A stretch of 34,778 nucleotides of DNA from CALBZH01 sp964538515 (GTDB lineage: Bacteria > Desulfobacterota > Syntrophobacteria > Syntrophobacterales > Syntrophobacteraceae). The notes beneath the pieces are model-generated. The model saw nothing but the letters and a program-made list of their open reading frames with translations. It did not search any database and had not been told where the DNA came from. Position 1 is the stretch's first letter, and each line of letters starts with the position of its first letter. The translations under genes were made by a program, and so were the position numbers. Positions 23,852 through 32,457 of this stretch are shown in pieces. The stretch spans positions 1 to 34,778 of the forward strand of contig CAZIEW010000063.1 of the NCBI GenBank assembly GCA_964538515.1, given 5' to 3'.

Positions 23852-25036
23852 TCAAACCGCCTTGCACGCCCGTGCGACCTCGGCGGTCCAGTAGGGCGAA
23901 AGTGCTCTGAGGTTTTCGATGATCGGGGGGAGCTTCTCGATGACGAAATCGATCTCGTCTTCCGTGTTGTAAACGCTCAGGCTGAAACGAATGGAGCCGT
24001 GCGCCATCGTGAAGGGGACCCCCATGGCCCTGAGCACATGCGAAGGCTGGAGACTGCCGGACGTACACGCCGATCCGGACGATGCGCAGATCCCATACTC
24101 GTTCATCATGAGAAGTATCGACTCCCCCTCGATGAATTCGAAGCTGATGTTGCTCGTGTTGGGCAATCGATTGACGGTCTCCCCGTTGACACGGCTCCTG
24201 GGGATCGTCTCGAGGATCGTTTTTTCCAGCTTGTCTCGGAGCCGCTTCACCCGCGTGTTCTCGGTTTCCATGTTCCGGTCGGCCAGCTCACAGGCCTTTC
24301 CCAAGCCGATGATGCTCGGCGTGTTCTCCGTTCCGCCCCGCCGGCCCCCTTCCTGGTGGCCTCCGATCAGAAACGGGGAAAACTTCGTTCCCTTCCGGAT
24401 GTAGAGCACCCCGATCCCCTTGGGGGCATGCAGCTTGTGGCCCGAGAGGGCCAGCATGTCGATCGCGTTGTTGCGCATTTGGATGGGGATTTTGCCCACA
24501 GCTTGGACGGCGTCCGTGTGGAAGAGAATGCCTCTCGCTCTCGCGATCTCCGCCGCCTTCTCCACGGGGAAGATCACGCCCGTTTCGTTGTTGGCCCACA
24601 TCAAGCTGACGATGGCGGTATCCGGCGTCAGGCTTTCCTTGTACTGCTCGAGGTCCAAACGGCCCTCGGCATCGACCGGAAGCTCGGTCACGCGGTAGCC
24701 CCGCGATCTCAATTCCGCGCAGAGCGCCCGAACGGCCGGGTGCTCGACTCGGCTGGTCACGATGTGCCGCTTATCGGGCTGGGCCAGTAACGCGGCTCGA
24801 ATGGCCGCGTTATCGCTTTCGGTTCCGCAGCTGGTGAAAACGATCTCCTCCGGGCTGGCACCGAGCAGCGCCGCAACCTGCTCGCGGGCTTTTCGGATCT
24901 CCCGGGCCACTTGCCCGCCGAAGGAGTGCATGCTCGATGGGTTGCCATAGAGCGTGCTGAAATAAGGGAGCATGACTTCAAGGACTTCGGGGGCCACTTG
25001 AGTTGTTGCGTTGTTGTCGAGGTAGATCGTTCTCAC
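23852..25036 (-). CDS. nifS: Cysteine desulfurase, NifS type
   Basis: The 394-aa class V aminotransferase-fold PLP enzyme takes sulfur from cysteine as a persulfide for Fe-S cluster assembly. Visible residues are the N-terminal YLDNNATTQ, H99 (RVEHPAV), the PLP lysine K201 in LSGHKLHAPKG, GGHQEGGRRGGTENT, and the persulfide-carrying C324 in CASSGSACTSGS. The GTG start overlaps the nifU stop (GTGA), with an ideal GAGGAGGTG site, so expression is coupled to nifU. No nitrogenase gene is present in the window; in many anaerobes NifS/NifU serve as the general Fe-S machinery. It would consume the cysteine made by the next two genes. Confidence 0.95.
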   Translation of the reverse strand: MRTIYLDNNATTQVAPEVLEVMLPYFSTLYGNPSSMHSFGGQVAREIRKAREQVAALLGASPEEIVFTSCGTESDNAAIRAALLAQPDKRHIVTSRVEHPAVRALCAELRSRGYRVTELPVDAEGRLDLEQYKESLTPDTAIVSLMWANNETGVIFPVEKAAEIARARGILFHTDAVQAVGKIPIQMRNNAIDMLALSGHKLHAPKGIGVLYIRKGTKFSPFLIGGHQEGGRRGGTENTPSIIGLGKACELADRNMETENTRVKRLRDKLEKTILETIPRSRVNGETVNRLPNTSNISFEFIEGESILLMMNEYGICASSGSACTSGSLQPSHVLRAMGVPFTMAHGSIRFSLSVYNTEDEIDFVIEKLPPIIENLRALSPYWTAEVARACKAV

Positions 25037-25863
25037 TGGCTCACCTCCTCGACAACCAGATCGGAAGAAACCAGCTCATGGAGCTTGGTTTCCACGAAGA
25101 ATTTCAGTGTGCGGTTGGCGGCCTGGCAGGAGGCGCACGCCCCACGGGTCGCGACCAAGACGCGGTTTCCGATCACGTCGATGAGCTCGATATCCCCGCC
25201 GTCCAGCTTGAGGGAAGGGCGGATCTCCCGGTCGATGGTTTCCTCGATCATCCGGATCTTCTTGATATTGGACATGGCAGGGCGCGCAACGGGCTTTTCG
25301 ACCATCTGGCCCAGCACTTTGTTGATAATCCCCTGGATGGCATCGTGGCAATTGCCGCATCCCCCGCCCGCCTTGGTGTAATTGGTGACTTCCTCGATCG
25401 AGGTCAGGTGGTTTTCAAGGACGGCCCGCTCGATTTCCTTGTCGGTGATCCCGAAGCACTGGCAGACGATCTCCTCGTCGGCCGCTTTGGTCGGAGACCC
25501 CTTGAAATTGGCGATGGCGGCTTCGAGTGCCTCACGCCCCATCACGGAGCAATGCATCTTTTCCTGGGGAAGCCCCCCCAGAAAATGGGCGATATCTTGA
25601 TTCGTGATGCGCTCCGCTTCTTCCACGGTCATGCCCTTGATCATTTCAGTCAGGGCGGAAGCCGACGCAATGGCGCTCGCGCACCCGAATGTCTTGAATT
25701 TGGCATCCGTAATCCGGCCCGTTTCGTCCACTTTGAACATGAACTTCAGCGCGTCCCCGCACGCAATGGATCCGACCTCGGCCACACCGTCCGGATTATC
25801 GATCTCCCCGACATTGCGGGGGTTCAAAAAATGCTCTTTGACCTTGTCCGTATACTCCCACAT
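25033..25863 (-). CDS. nifU: Three-domain Fe-S cluster scaffold NifU
   Basis: The 276-aa protein has the full NifU architecture. An IscU-like domain (1-125) carries cluster ligands C35, C61 and C105. A BFD-like permanent [2Fe-2S] domain has C134, C136, C169 and C172. A C-terminal Nfu domain (about 200-276) has the CxxC pair C243/C246 in GACASCQA. It assembles and hands on Fe-S clusters using sulfur from NifS. It is the first gene of a four-gene operon with nifS, cysE and cysK. The ATG at 25863 follows an AGGAG site, and a sigma70-like promoter lies about 75-105 bp upstream. Confidence 0.95.
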   Translation of the reverse strand: MWEYTDKVKEHFLNPRNVGEIDNPDGVAEVGSIACGDALKFMFKVDETGRITDAKFKTFGCASAIASASALTEMIKGMTVEEAERITNQDIAHFLGGLPQEKMHCSVMGREALEAAIANFKGSPTKAADEEIVCQCFGITDKEIERAVLENHLTSIEEVTNYTKAGGGCGNCHDAIQGIINKVLGQMVEKPVARPAMSNIKKIRMIEETIDREIRPSLKLDGGDIELIDVIGNRVLVATRGACASCQAANRTLKFFVETKLHELVSSDLVVEEVSQ

Positions 25864-25939
25864 ACCCTTCTCCTAAGTCTTGATGTCGCGACACGATGCG
25901 CGATGGAAAGTGCCTCAAGCCAGTCCTCTTCCCCGAATG

Positions 25940-25968
25940 TCTATAGCAGGCCTGTGCCGCGAGTACAA
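25940..25968 (-). promoter_or_regulatory. sigma70-like promoter of the nifU-nifS-cysE-cysK operon
   Basis: Minus-strand TTGTAC (25963-25968) and TATAGA (25940-25945) are separated by exactly 17 bp. Transcription would begin near 25933, giving a leader of about 70 nt before nifU. The leader contains GTCGCGAC, an 8-bp palindrome at 25885-25892, that could be a regulator site. No canonical IscR box is evident. Confidence 0.6.
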
Positions 25969-26049
25969 CGGAATAGGCCCAATCCCATCATCCCGATTGA
26001 GGATGCTTTTGCCGCTGATTACCGATATGCTGTAGCGCCTACAAGATAA

Positions 26050-26070
26050 GGCTTCCCCTTTCGGGGAGCC
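26050..26070. repeat. GC-rich hairpin in the divergent nifU/hydrolase spacer
   Basis: GGCTTCCCC and GGGGAGCC pair with a single bulged T and a short loop. No U-tract follows on either strand, so this is either a leader structure of the rightward hydrolase gene or part of a dispersed repeat. Confidence 0.35.
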
Positions 26071-26138
26071 AGATGGGGGTCGCCTTCGAGCAGAATTCCC
26101 TGTGTGTCCGGCTCTTGCGGCTGGTGGAGGAGAATAGG

Positions 26139-26780
26139 ATGTTCATCGAGCAGTTGGAAGTGGGTCATTTCGCGGTTTACGCATACGTGCTGGGATGTGA
26201 GGAAACTGGGGAAGGGATCGTCGTGGACCCTGCCGACGAGGTCCAGCGCATCCTCGATCTGGCCACGGCGAAAGGGATTTCGAAAATCAAGTCCATCGTG
26301 TGCACGCATGCGCATGCCGATCACACGGGGGGCAATCGACTTCTGAAGGAGCTGACGGGGGCGGAGATCGTGGTGCACGAAGCCGATGCCGAGCGACTGG
26401 CGAACCCTTCGGAATTCATCTTGCAGATTTTTCAGTGCGAAAAGTCACCGCCGGCGGACAGAACCGTTGTCGATGGGGACAGGATCGAGCTCGGCCGGGA
26501 GCACCTGACCGTCATCCACACCCCCGGGCACTCACCGGGCTCCATATGCCTGTATGCCCCCGGATACGTCATTACGGGAGACACCCTCTTCGTCGGCGCC
26601 ATCGGTCGATGGGATTTGCCCGGGGGCTTCTACCCCCAATTGATCGGCTCCATACGTGAGCGACTGCTCACCCTGCCCCTTGAAACCGTCGTGCTCCCCG
26701 GGCACAACTACGGTAGTGCGCCTCGGTCCACCATCGGGAGGGAGGCGCGAAGCAATCCGTTTTTGAATGGAGAAGGCTGA
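26139..26780 (+). CDS. Metallo-beta-lactamase-fold hydrolase (glyoxalase II-like)
   Basis: The 213-aa cytosolic enzyme has the dinuclear metal site of the family: THAHADH (H57, H59, D61, H62), H131 in HTPGHSPGS, D148 in ITGDTLF, and H189 in VLPGHNYG. The short length and the GRWDLPGG segment fit small YcbL-like hydrolases. These cleave thioesters or related bonds; the true substrate is unknown. The frame is open from 26073, but the ATG at 26139 has an excellent GGAGGAG site 7 nt upstream and gives the normal N-terminus. It is divergent from nifU, so a thiol or persulfide substrate would suit the sulfur context, though this is speculation. Confidence 0.9.
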   Translation: MFIEQLEVGHFAVYAYVLGCEETGEGIVVDPADEVQRILDLATAKGISKIKSIVCTHAHADHTGGNRLLKELTGAEIVVHEADAERLANPSEFILQIFQCEKSPPADRTVVDGDRIELGREHLTVIHTPGHSPGSICLYAPGYVITGDTLFVGAIGRWDLPGGFYPQLIGSIRERLLTLPLETVVLPGHNYGSAPRSTIGREARSNPFLNGEG

Positions 26781-26851
26781 GCAGGCGAAGGCAGAGGGGC
26801 CAAACCCGTTTCAGGGTAAAGAAGAGCCGCAAAGGCAGGCGCCCGGTTGGG

Positions 26852-28258
26852 TCAGACACTCAGGAGCGGGTCCGTCAAAAGGTCGTACAGCACCCCGTCC
26901 ACGACGACGCTGAACTCGTTTTGCCCGATTCCGAGGTGATCCAGGCTGGTTGACAGGATCGACGAATCCATCCGCTCGATCTCCTGTCCGGTCATGACGC
27001 GGGACATGACCAGATCAGCCACGTAAACGAGGTGAGCCAGGTCCGAATGAGCGGAGGCGTGCTCCGGGTGGTGGTGACAGGCGATTGCGGTGAGCAGGTT
27101 GTCAGGAAGGTCCCACCGCTCCGCAAGAAGGCGCCCTGCCTCCTGATGATTCATCCCAAAGGAGTCTTCTTCCAGGGCGACCAGCTCCAATTCCTCGGAC
27201 TGCGCCCGCCAGTAAAAAAGAGGCGTCGTCTCCTGGACGAACTGGTCCAAAACGACCTTCCCGATGTCATGGATCAACCCCGCTGTATAGGCCAGGTCCG
27301 CGGAAATTCGCCCGGTTAAGAGGGCCAGTCGCTGGCTGATGGTAGCCGTCCCCAGCGCATGCCTGAACAGTCCTCCCTTGCAGAGCGAGTACCCCAGCTC
27401 CGAGGACGAGAAGAATCCGACCAGACATCGGGAAATCACGAACTGCAGCAGTCGTTTGTCCCCAAGGATGACCAGTGCACGGTCGATCGAGTCGATCTTC
27501 CGCCCGGAGCCAACGACGACGGAGTTGCAGAACCGGATGGTCGTCGCACTGATCACCTGGTCCTTGGCAACCTCCCGAGCGATTTGCCGGGTCGAATGGC
27601 GCTGCTCCCCCACCATGCGGATAATCCGCAATGCGGTTTGTGGAATCGGTCGGACGTGATCGATACGGTTCAGCAAGTCCTCCCGGGTTGGCTTGCGAAG
27701 CGACGGCTGACAGAGGGCCGGAGGGGCCGGGGAAGTGGGAAGCAGGAAATGGATATCGGTTTCGAGATCTTTGAGATTCAGGGTCATGCGACATCCCAGG
27801 CTACCGCCGATCTCGCTCTTCAAAATAGGGATCTTGTAGTCGTTCAGAAAATCAATCACATATTCGACGGTGCGTCCCCCGATATCCGTGAGGGGGTCCG
27901 GCGCGGAGGTCTCCCCAAGGAGACCGCCTCCGGCGACACAGGCCTCGAGGCGATCCACCTGAGCACCCTCCTTGAGAAGCGCGGCAAGGAACAAGGGGAG
28001 CCCCGTGGTTGCATAGGCTTCGTTGGCGAGGCGGGAATCGACCCCCGGAGGCTTGGGAAGCAGGAGATGCAGCAAGCCCCCCACCTCGGCTTGCCTGTCC
28101 CGAAGCGTCAGGCCGATGCACGTCCCGAGGAACGCCTCGAGGATCTCGTCCTTTCGCTTGTGCACGGCAAGGCTGCCTGATGGGACAAGCCGCCTCCTCG
28201 GCAGTGAAGCTCCAATGGACCGATGAACCGCAAAAGTCTGCTCGCAATGGGAGGTCAT
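26852..28258 (-). CDS. CheD-HDOD fusion protein
   Basis: This 468-aa protein joins two signalling modules. Residues about 25-170 resemble CheD, the chemoreceptor glutamine deamidase/methylesterase: C47 in LGTCIGLTL and H64 in GGLLHLLLP keep the 17-residue Cys-His spacing of Thermotoga CheD, and RLEACVAGGGLLG matches the later conserved stretch. The position six before the cysteine, threonine in CheD, is E41 here, so catalysis is uncertain. Residues about 195-400 form an HDOD domain (PIPQTALRIIRMV near its start, VILGDKRLLQFVISR) with a retained H330-D331 pair in LIHDIGK and MNHQEAGRLLAERWDLP. HDOD proteins act in nucleotide-second-messenger and motility control. GAGG precedes the ATG. It converges on the hydrolase gene and diverges from pst; no chemotaxis genes are nearby. 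Confidence 0.87.
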   Translation of the reverse strand: MTSHCEQTFAVHRSIGASLPRRRLVPSGSLAVHKRKDEILEAFLGTCIGLTLRDRQAEVGGLLHLLLPKPPGVDSRLANEAYATTGLPLFLAALLKEGAQVDRLEACVAGGGLLGETSAPDPLTDIGGRTVEYVIDFLNDYKIPILKSEIGGSLGCRMTLNLKDLETDIHFLLPTSPAPPALCQPSLRKPTREDLLNRIDHVRPIPQTALRIIRMVGEQRHSTRQIAREVAKDQVISATTIRFCNSVVVGSGRKIDSIDRALVILGDKRLLQFVISRCLVGFFSSSELGYSLCKGGLFRHALGTATISQRLALLTGRISADLAYTAGLIHDIGKVVLDQFVQETTPLFYWRAQSEELELVALEEDSFGMNHQEAGRLLAERWDLPDNLLTAIACHHHPEHASAHSDLAHLVYVADLVMSRVMTGQEIERMDSSILSTSLDHLGIGQNEFSVVVDGVLYDLLTDPLLSV

Positions 28259-28662
28259 GCCGCTTTACCTCGTTTTCGGGAAGTGTCCTCAGCCATGGAA
28301 TGCAGCCATCATGACCAAGGAGCGGGCAGTCATGGCGCTGAGTGGTGAGGTTGAATTAAGCAAAAGCTGCGCCAGTTTGATGGCGCCAATTTTTTTTCGC
28401 TCGCTACCGGCGGGCATCGACTACTTTTTTGCGATCGCGACCGAGCTCATCAAACGGACATCATTCTGTCACCGTTTTGTAACATTTCCGGCGTAAAACC
28501 CTTGCCATGGAAATCCGGATTCTATGTGAAGAAGGGCGGCCTCGGACCGGGCGTCTTCCCCACCACTGGGAGCGGAGATGAAGGGCGAGCGGTCTAGCCC
28601 CTGATGGGCTGAGTAGGAAGGGAATGAATGCGAGAGACAACTCTTGAAGGAGAAGGCACACG
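28259..28662. other. Divergent intergenic region between the CheD-HDOD gene and pstS
   Basis: This 404-bp spacer carries the pst promoter elements described separately, a leader of about 155 nt, and a small AGCCC-CTGAT-GGGCT hairpin near 28594-28608. I see no convincing gene; a 79-codon plus-strand frame lacks a ribosome site and any recognisable motif. Confidence 0.5.
28466..28499 (+). promoter_or_regulatory. Pho-box-like repeat and -10 of the pst operon
   Basis: CTGTCAC (28466-28472) and TTGTAAC (28477-28483) form 7-bp direct repeats separated by 4 bp, the 11-bp period of PhoB sites. A -10-like TAAAAC (28494-28499) lies 10 bp after the second repeat, where PhoB replaces a -35 element. Position ahead of pstS supports induction by phosphate starvation. 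Confidence 0.6.
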
Positions 28663-29649
28663 ATGATGGCAAAGCGTAACGCAAGAAGAGCTCTGTGCTT
28701 GATGGCCCTGCCGCTGGTTTTCCTGGCGGCCTTGCCGGCATCTGCGGTTGAGGTAGACAAGAACCTGAGCGAGTACAAGCCGGTATCCGGGGTTTCGGGG
28801 AATATCAAATCCATCGGGTCCGATACGTTGAATAACCTGATGACCCTTTGGTCGGAGGGGTTTCGATCCGCCTACCCGAGCGTCAAGATTGAGATCGAGG
28901 GCAAGGGCTCCTCAACGGCGCCTCCCGCTCTGATCGAAGGCACGGCCCAGTTTGGCCCCATGTCGCGGGAAATGAAGGCCCAGGAAGAAGAGACCTTCGA
29001 GAAGAAGTTCGGTTATAAGCCGGCGAAGGCCCGTGTGGCCGTGGATTCGCTGGCGGTCTTCGTCCATAAGGACAATCCGATCAAGTGCTTGACCCTGCAG
29101 CAGCTCGATGCCGTTTTTTCAAAGACACGCAAGGGGGGAGCCCCCGCCGATGTGACCAAATGGGGTGACTTGGGGTTGAAGGGCGAGTGGGCTGACAAGC
29201 CGATTTCGTTGTACGGCCGCAATTCAGCATCCGGCACCTACGGCTATTTCAAGGAAGAGGCTCTCTTCAAGGGTGACTACAAGGATACCGTCAAGGAGCA
29301 GCCCGGCTCCTCCGCCGTGGTCCAGGGCGTTGCCTCCGACAAGTACGCCATCGGCTATTCGGGTGTGGGCTACAAGACCGCGGACGTACGTGCCGTCCCG
29401 CTCGCGGTCAAAGAAGGCGCCTGTTTCGAAGCCACGGCGCAGAACGCTTACAGCGGCGACTACCCGCTGGCCCGTTTCCTTTATGTCTACATGAACAAAA
29501 ACCCGAATCAGCCCCTCGACCCGGCTCGGGCGGAATTCATCCGCTACGTGTACTCCAGGCAAGGGCAGCAGGTTGTGGTCAAGGATGGGTTTTATCCGAT
29601 CTCCAAGGAACTGGCCGACCAGGAGTTGAGTGCGCTCGGTATTAAATAG
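28663..29649 (+). CDS. pstS: Phosphate-binding periplasmic protein PstS
   Basis: The 328-aa protein has a signal peptide (about 1-28, ending ALPASA) and the periplasmic binding fold. Phosphate-site segments are IKSIGSDTL, EGKGSSTAPPALIEG and GRNSASGTYGYF. It captures phosphate and delivers it to the PstC/PstA channel. Two adjacent ATGs (28663, 28666) share an AAGGAG site. A stem-loop pair after the stop separates it from pstC and may raise the amount of PstS relative to the permeases. Confidence 0.94.
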   Translation: MMAKRNARRALCLMALPLVFLAALPASAVEVDKNLSEYKPVSGVSGNIKSIGSDTLNNLMTLWSEGFRSAYPSVKIEIEGKGSSTAPPALIEGTAQFGPMSREMKAQEEETFEKKFGYKPAKARVAVDSLAVFVHKDNPIKCLTLQQLDAVFSKTRKGGAPADVTKWGDLGLKGEWADKPISLYGRNSASGTYGYFKEEALFKGDYKDTVKEQPGSSAVVQGVASDKYAIGYSGVGYKTADVRAVPLAVKEGACFEATAQNAYSGDYPLARFLYVYMNKNPNQPLDPARAEFIRYVYSRQGQQVVVKDGFYPISKELADQELSALGIK

Positions 29650-29708
29650 TTCTTGTGATTGCAAGAAGACAGGTCGTTGGCGAAGGGCGGGGATCTCCCT
29701 CCTTCGCC
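29650..29708 (+). terminator. Intercistronic stem-loops after pstS
   Basis: TTCTTG/CAAGAA (29650-29667, 6-bp stem) is followed by a perfect 8-bp stem GGCGAAGG/CCTTCGCC (29679-29708) with extra GGG/CCC pairing inside. There is no U-tract, so this is more likely an attenuating or mRNA-stabilising structure than a full terminator. Confidence 0.5.
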
Positions 29709-29763
29709 TGCACCATTTTCCCGGCAGCGCATCCATGCCAACGTCCCGGTGACATAGAAATCG

Positions 29764-32406
29764 ATGGAACGACAACCAACAGACACCTCGTCGAACAATT
29801 CGGAAGCATCCCCGAAGGTCGTTGCCCTTCAAAATCGAAGATCCAAGAAGGCCAAGCGATCCGTCCTCCTTATGGATAGAATGGCCGACCGAACCATCAA
29901 AATTGGCGGCATCTTCGTCATCGTCGCCGTCTTCGGGATTCTCGTCTTCTTGTTCAAGGAAGTGCTTCCCTTGTTTCAAGGGGGGAAGGTCACGTCGAAG
30001 AGCTCGTATACGGTCTCTGGACTCCCCACAGGCCCGCTGACGGTGGTCTTGGACGAGTATCGGACGATCGCCGTTGCCATGGGGGCGGACGGCGGTCTTG
30101 CCGCCTTCCATGCCGGAACCGGCAAGCCGCTCCACGTTCCCGCGTTCGATTTTGGGGGCAAACGGGTTACGGCTGTCGCGAGCACTCTCGAGAGGGACTC
30201 TCTGGCGTTCGGGTTCGAGGATGGAACCGTTCGCTTTGGCAAGGTCTCCCTCCGAACGGATGTGCAGCCGGAAGACCGAAGGCCCGAGGCGCTGACCCCC
30301 CTCGACGCGCGGGATGCCACGGACGGAAGCTCCATTTACTCAGTCGTTCCGGGCCACCAGATCCGGCGTGTTTGGGTTGAAACGACGCTCGAAAGCGAGA
30401 CGCAGGGGTCCTCGACGGGAAGTCCGATCGTCGCGCTGGATTACCGTGTCAGCGGGGTTGCCGAGCGGATGACGCGTGCCGTCGTGGTCATGGATGCCAA
30501 AGGCGAAGTCGGCATCAGCATCGGACAGTCCAAGCTCAATCTGTTGACACGTCAGGTCACGACCACGTTCGACAAGGCCGTGCTTCCCGCCTTGCCCCCG
30601 GATGCCGAAATCCGCCGGATCCTCATGACGCAGAAAGGCGACCGCGTGTACTGCGCGGATGCCAAAGGCCGGATCTTTCGATACAACACCCAGAGCCTGA
30701 GCAGCCCCGCACTCGCGGAGATCGCCTCGGTGACGTCGCCGGGGGTGCAGTTGACTTCCCTGGGCTTCCTCGCCGGAGAACAGTCGCTTCTGGTCGGCGG
30801 TTCCGACGGATCTCTGTCGATCTATTTCTGCCTGGCAAGAGACAACGCATCGACGCAAGACGGCTTTGTCCTGGTCCGGGCCAGGGAGTTTGCTCCCCAG
30901 AAGGCGCCCATTCTATCTTTCGAGACGAGCCGGCGCGGCAAGACCTTTGCGGCCGCGGACGCATCGGGCGGGATCACGGTCAGGAACGGCACCAGTCAGG
31001 AGACGCTCCTGAGCCTCCAGAGCGGTGATTCCAGGTATCGTGGGTTGGCGCTCACCCCCAGGCTCGATGGACTCTTCGGGATCCAGGATGGCGGTGCGGC
31101 AACGCTCTGGAAGCTGGACATCCCGCATCCTGAAACCTCACTGCGCACTTTGTTTGGGAAGGTGTGGTACGAGGGCTATCCCGGGCCCAGCTATACGTGG
31201 CAGTCGTCGGCTGCCTCCGATGAGCTCGAGCCGAAGCTGTCGCTCGTGCCCTTGATTTTCGGGACCATCAAGGCGACGGTCTATTCCCTGCTGTTTGCCA
31301 TTCCCATCGCGCTTCTCGGGGCCATTTACACCTCGGAGTTTCTCCATCGCCGCGTGAGGGCGATGGTCAAGCCCGTCATGGAAATGATGGCCTCTCTGCC
31401 CTCGGTGGTTCTCGGGTTCGTGGCGGCGCTGGTGCTGGCTCCCATCGTCGAAACCTGGATTGCTGCGGTTCTCCTTGCCTTCGTTGTCATGCCCTTCTGC
31501 CTGGTTCTCTCCGCCTATGCCTGGCAGTTCCTGCCTTCCAGGCTCGCCATCCGGCTCCAGGGCATTCCCAAGCTCATCCTGATCCTCGCGACAACCGCCG
31601 GGGGCATTTACCTCGCCTACCTTCTCGGACCGGCCTTCGAGTGGCTCTTTTTCAACGGCAGCTTTCTGCTCTGGGTCAACGGGAGCGGAGGCAGTGCCAC
31701 GCCCATGCTGTTCCTGATCCTGCTTCCCGTCACGCTGGTGGCGGTGACAATGCTGGGTGAGCGGGTGTACGGCAACCGCTTCAAGGGCTTCCTTCGGGGA
31801 GCGAGCCACACCAGAGCTGCTGCGCTCTCATTGGCCCACTGGGCAGGTGTCGTGGTCGTTGCCGTCGTTGCCTCGTTCGTTATCGCCAAATTGCTGACGG
31901 TGCTGGGAGTCGATGCCAGGGGCACCGTGGTTGGCACCTACGTGCAGCGGAATACCCTCGTCGTCGGCTTCGCCATGGGATTTGCCGTGATTCCCATCAT
32001 CTACACGCTCGCCGAAGATGCCTTGAACGCGGTCCCCGAGCATCTGCGGGGAGCCAGCCTGGGGTGCGGGGCCACTCCCTGGCAGACCGCCGTTTGGGTC
32101 GTGCTGCCGACGGCGGTCAGCGGGGTTTTCTCGGCCATCATGATCGGCATGGGGAGAGCGGTCGGGGAGACCATGATCGTCGTCATGGCCACGGGCAATA
32201 CGGGCATCATCGATTGGAACATCTTCAACGGTCTCCGGGCCCTGTCGGCCAACATCGCGGTCGAGCTGCCCGAAGCCGTCAAAGACGGCACCCTATACCG
32301 CGTCTTGTTCTTGACGGGGTTGATCCTGTTTGCCATGACGTTTGCCATCAACACCCTTGCGGAGATCATCCGACAGCGTTTTCGCAAGCGAGCGAGAAGT
32401 CTCTGA
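29764..32406 (+). CDS. pstC: Phosphate ABC transporter permease PstC with large periplasmic insertion
   Basis: At 880 aa it is nearly three times the E. coli PstC. After a cytoplasmic tail and first membrane helix (about 46-67), an insertion of roughly 420 residues follows, with repeated beta-strand patterns such as DGGLAAFHAGTG, EDGTVRFGKV and SDGSLSIYF that suggest a beta-propeller outside the membrane. The permease core occupies about 495-870 with helices beginning at TIKATVYSLLF and the EAA loop AVPEHLRGASLGCGATPWQT, which contacts PstB. The fold of the insertion is inferred. The start at 29764 has only a weak ribosome site (GGTGA), and the gene begins 114 bp after pstS, beyond two stem-loops. 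pstA follows 51 bp later. Confidence 0.92.
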   Translation: MERQPTDTSSNNSEASPKVVALQNRRSKKAKRSVLLMDRMADRTIKIGGIFVIVAVFGILVFLFKEVLPLFQGGKVTSKSSYTVSGLPTGPLTVVLDEYRTIAVAMGADGGLAAFHAGTGKPLHVPAFDFGGKRVTAVASTLERDSLAFGFEDGTVRFGKVSLRTDVQPEDRRPEALTPLDARDATDGSSIYSVVPGHQIRRVWVETTLESETQGSSTGSPIVALDYRVSGVAERMTRAVVVMDAKGEVGISIGQSKLNLLTRQVTTTFDKAVLPALPPDAEIRRILMTQKGDRVYCADAKGRIFRYNTQSLSSPALAEIASVTSPGVQLTSLGFLAGEQSLLVGGSDGSLSIYFCLARDNASTQDGFVLVRAREFAPQKAPILSFETSRRGKTFAAADASGGITVRNGTSQETLLSLQSGDSRYRGLALTPRLDGLFGIQDGGAATLWKLDIPHPETSLRTLFGKVWYEGYPGPSYTWQSSAASDELEPKLSLVPLIFGTIKATVYSLLFAIPIALLGAIYTSEFLHRRVRAMVKPVMEMMASLPSVVLGFVAALVLAPIVETWIAAVLLAFVVMPFCLVLSAYAWQFLPSRLAIRLQGIPKLILILATTAGGIYLAYLLGPAFEWLFFNGSFLLWVNGSGGSATPMLFLILLPVTLVAVTMLGERVYGNRFKGFLRGASHTRAAALSLAHWAGVVVVAVVASFVIAKLLTVLGVDARGTVVGTYVQRNTLVVGFAMGFAVIPIIYTLAEDALNAVPEHLRGASLGCGATPWQTAVWVVLPTAVSGVFSAIMIGMGRAVGETMIVVMATGNTGIIDWNIFNGLRALSANIAVELPEAVKDGTLYRVLFLTGLILFAMTFAINTLAEIIRQRFRKRARSL

Positions 32407-32457
32407 GCGGTCGCCGAGGGATTGCGGATTTGGGAGTTGGGCTCGAAGGCTATGAAG

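Noticed and set aside
23852..25863. Nitrogen-fixation cluster
   Set aside because: NifU and NifS alone do not imply nitrogenase. No nifH, nifD, nifK, nifE, nifN or nifB is present, and the neighbours are cysteine biosynthesis genes.
26781..26851. Bidirectional terminator between the two convergent genes
   Set aside because: Only a 4-bp ACCC/GGGT stem without a U-tract is present, too weak to call.
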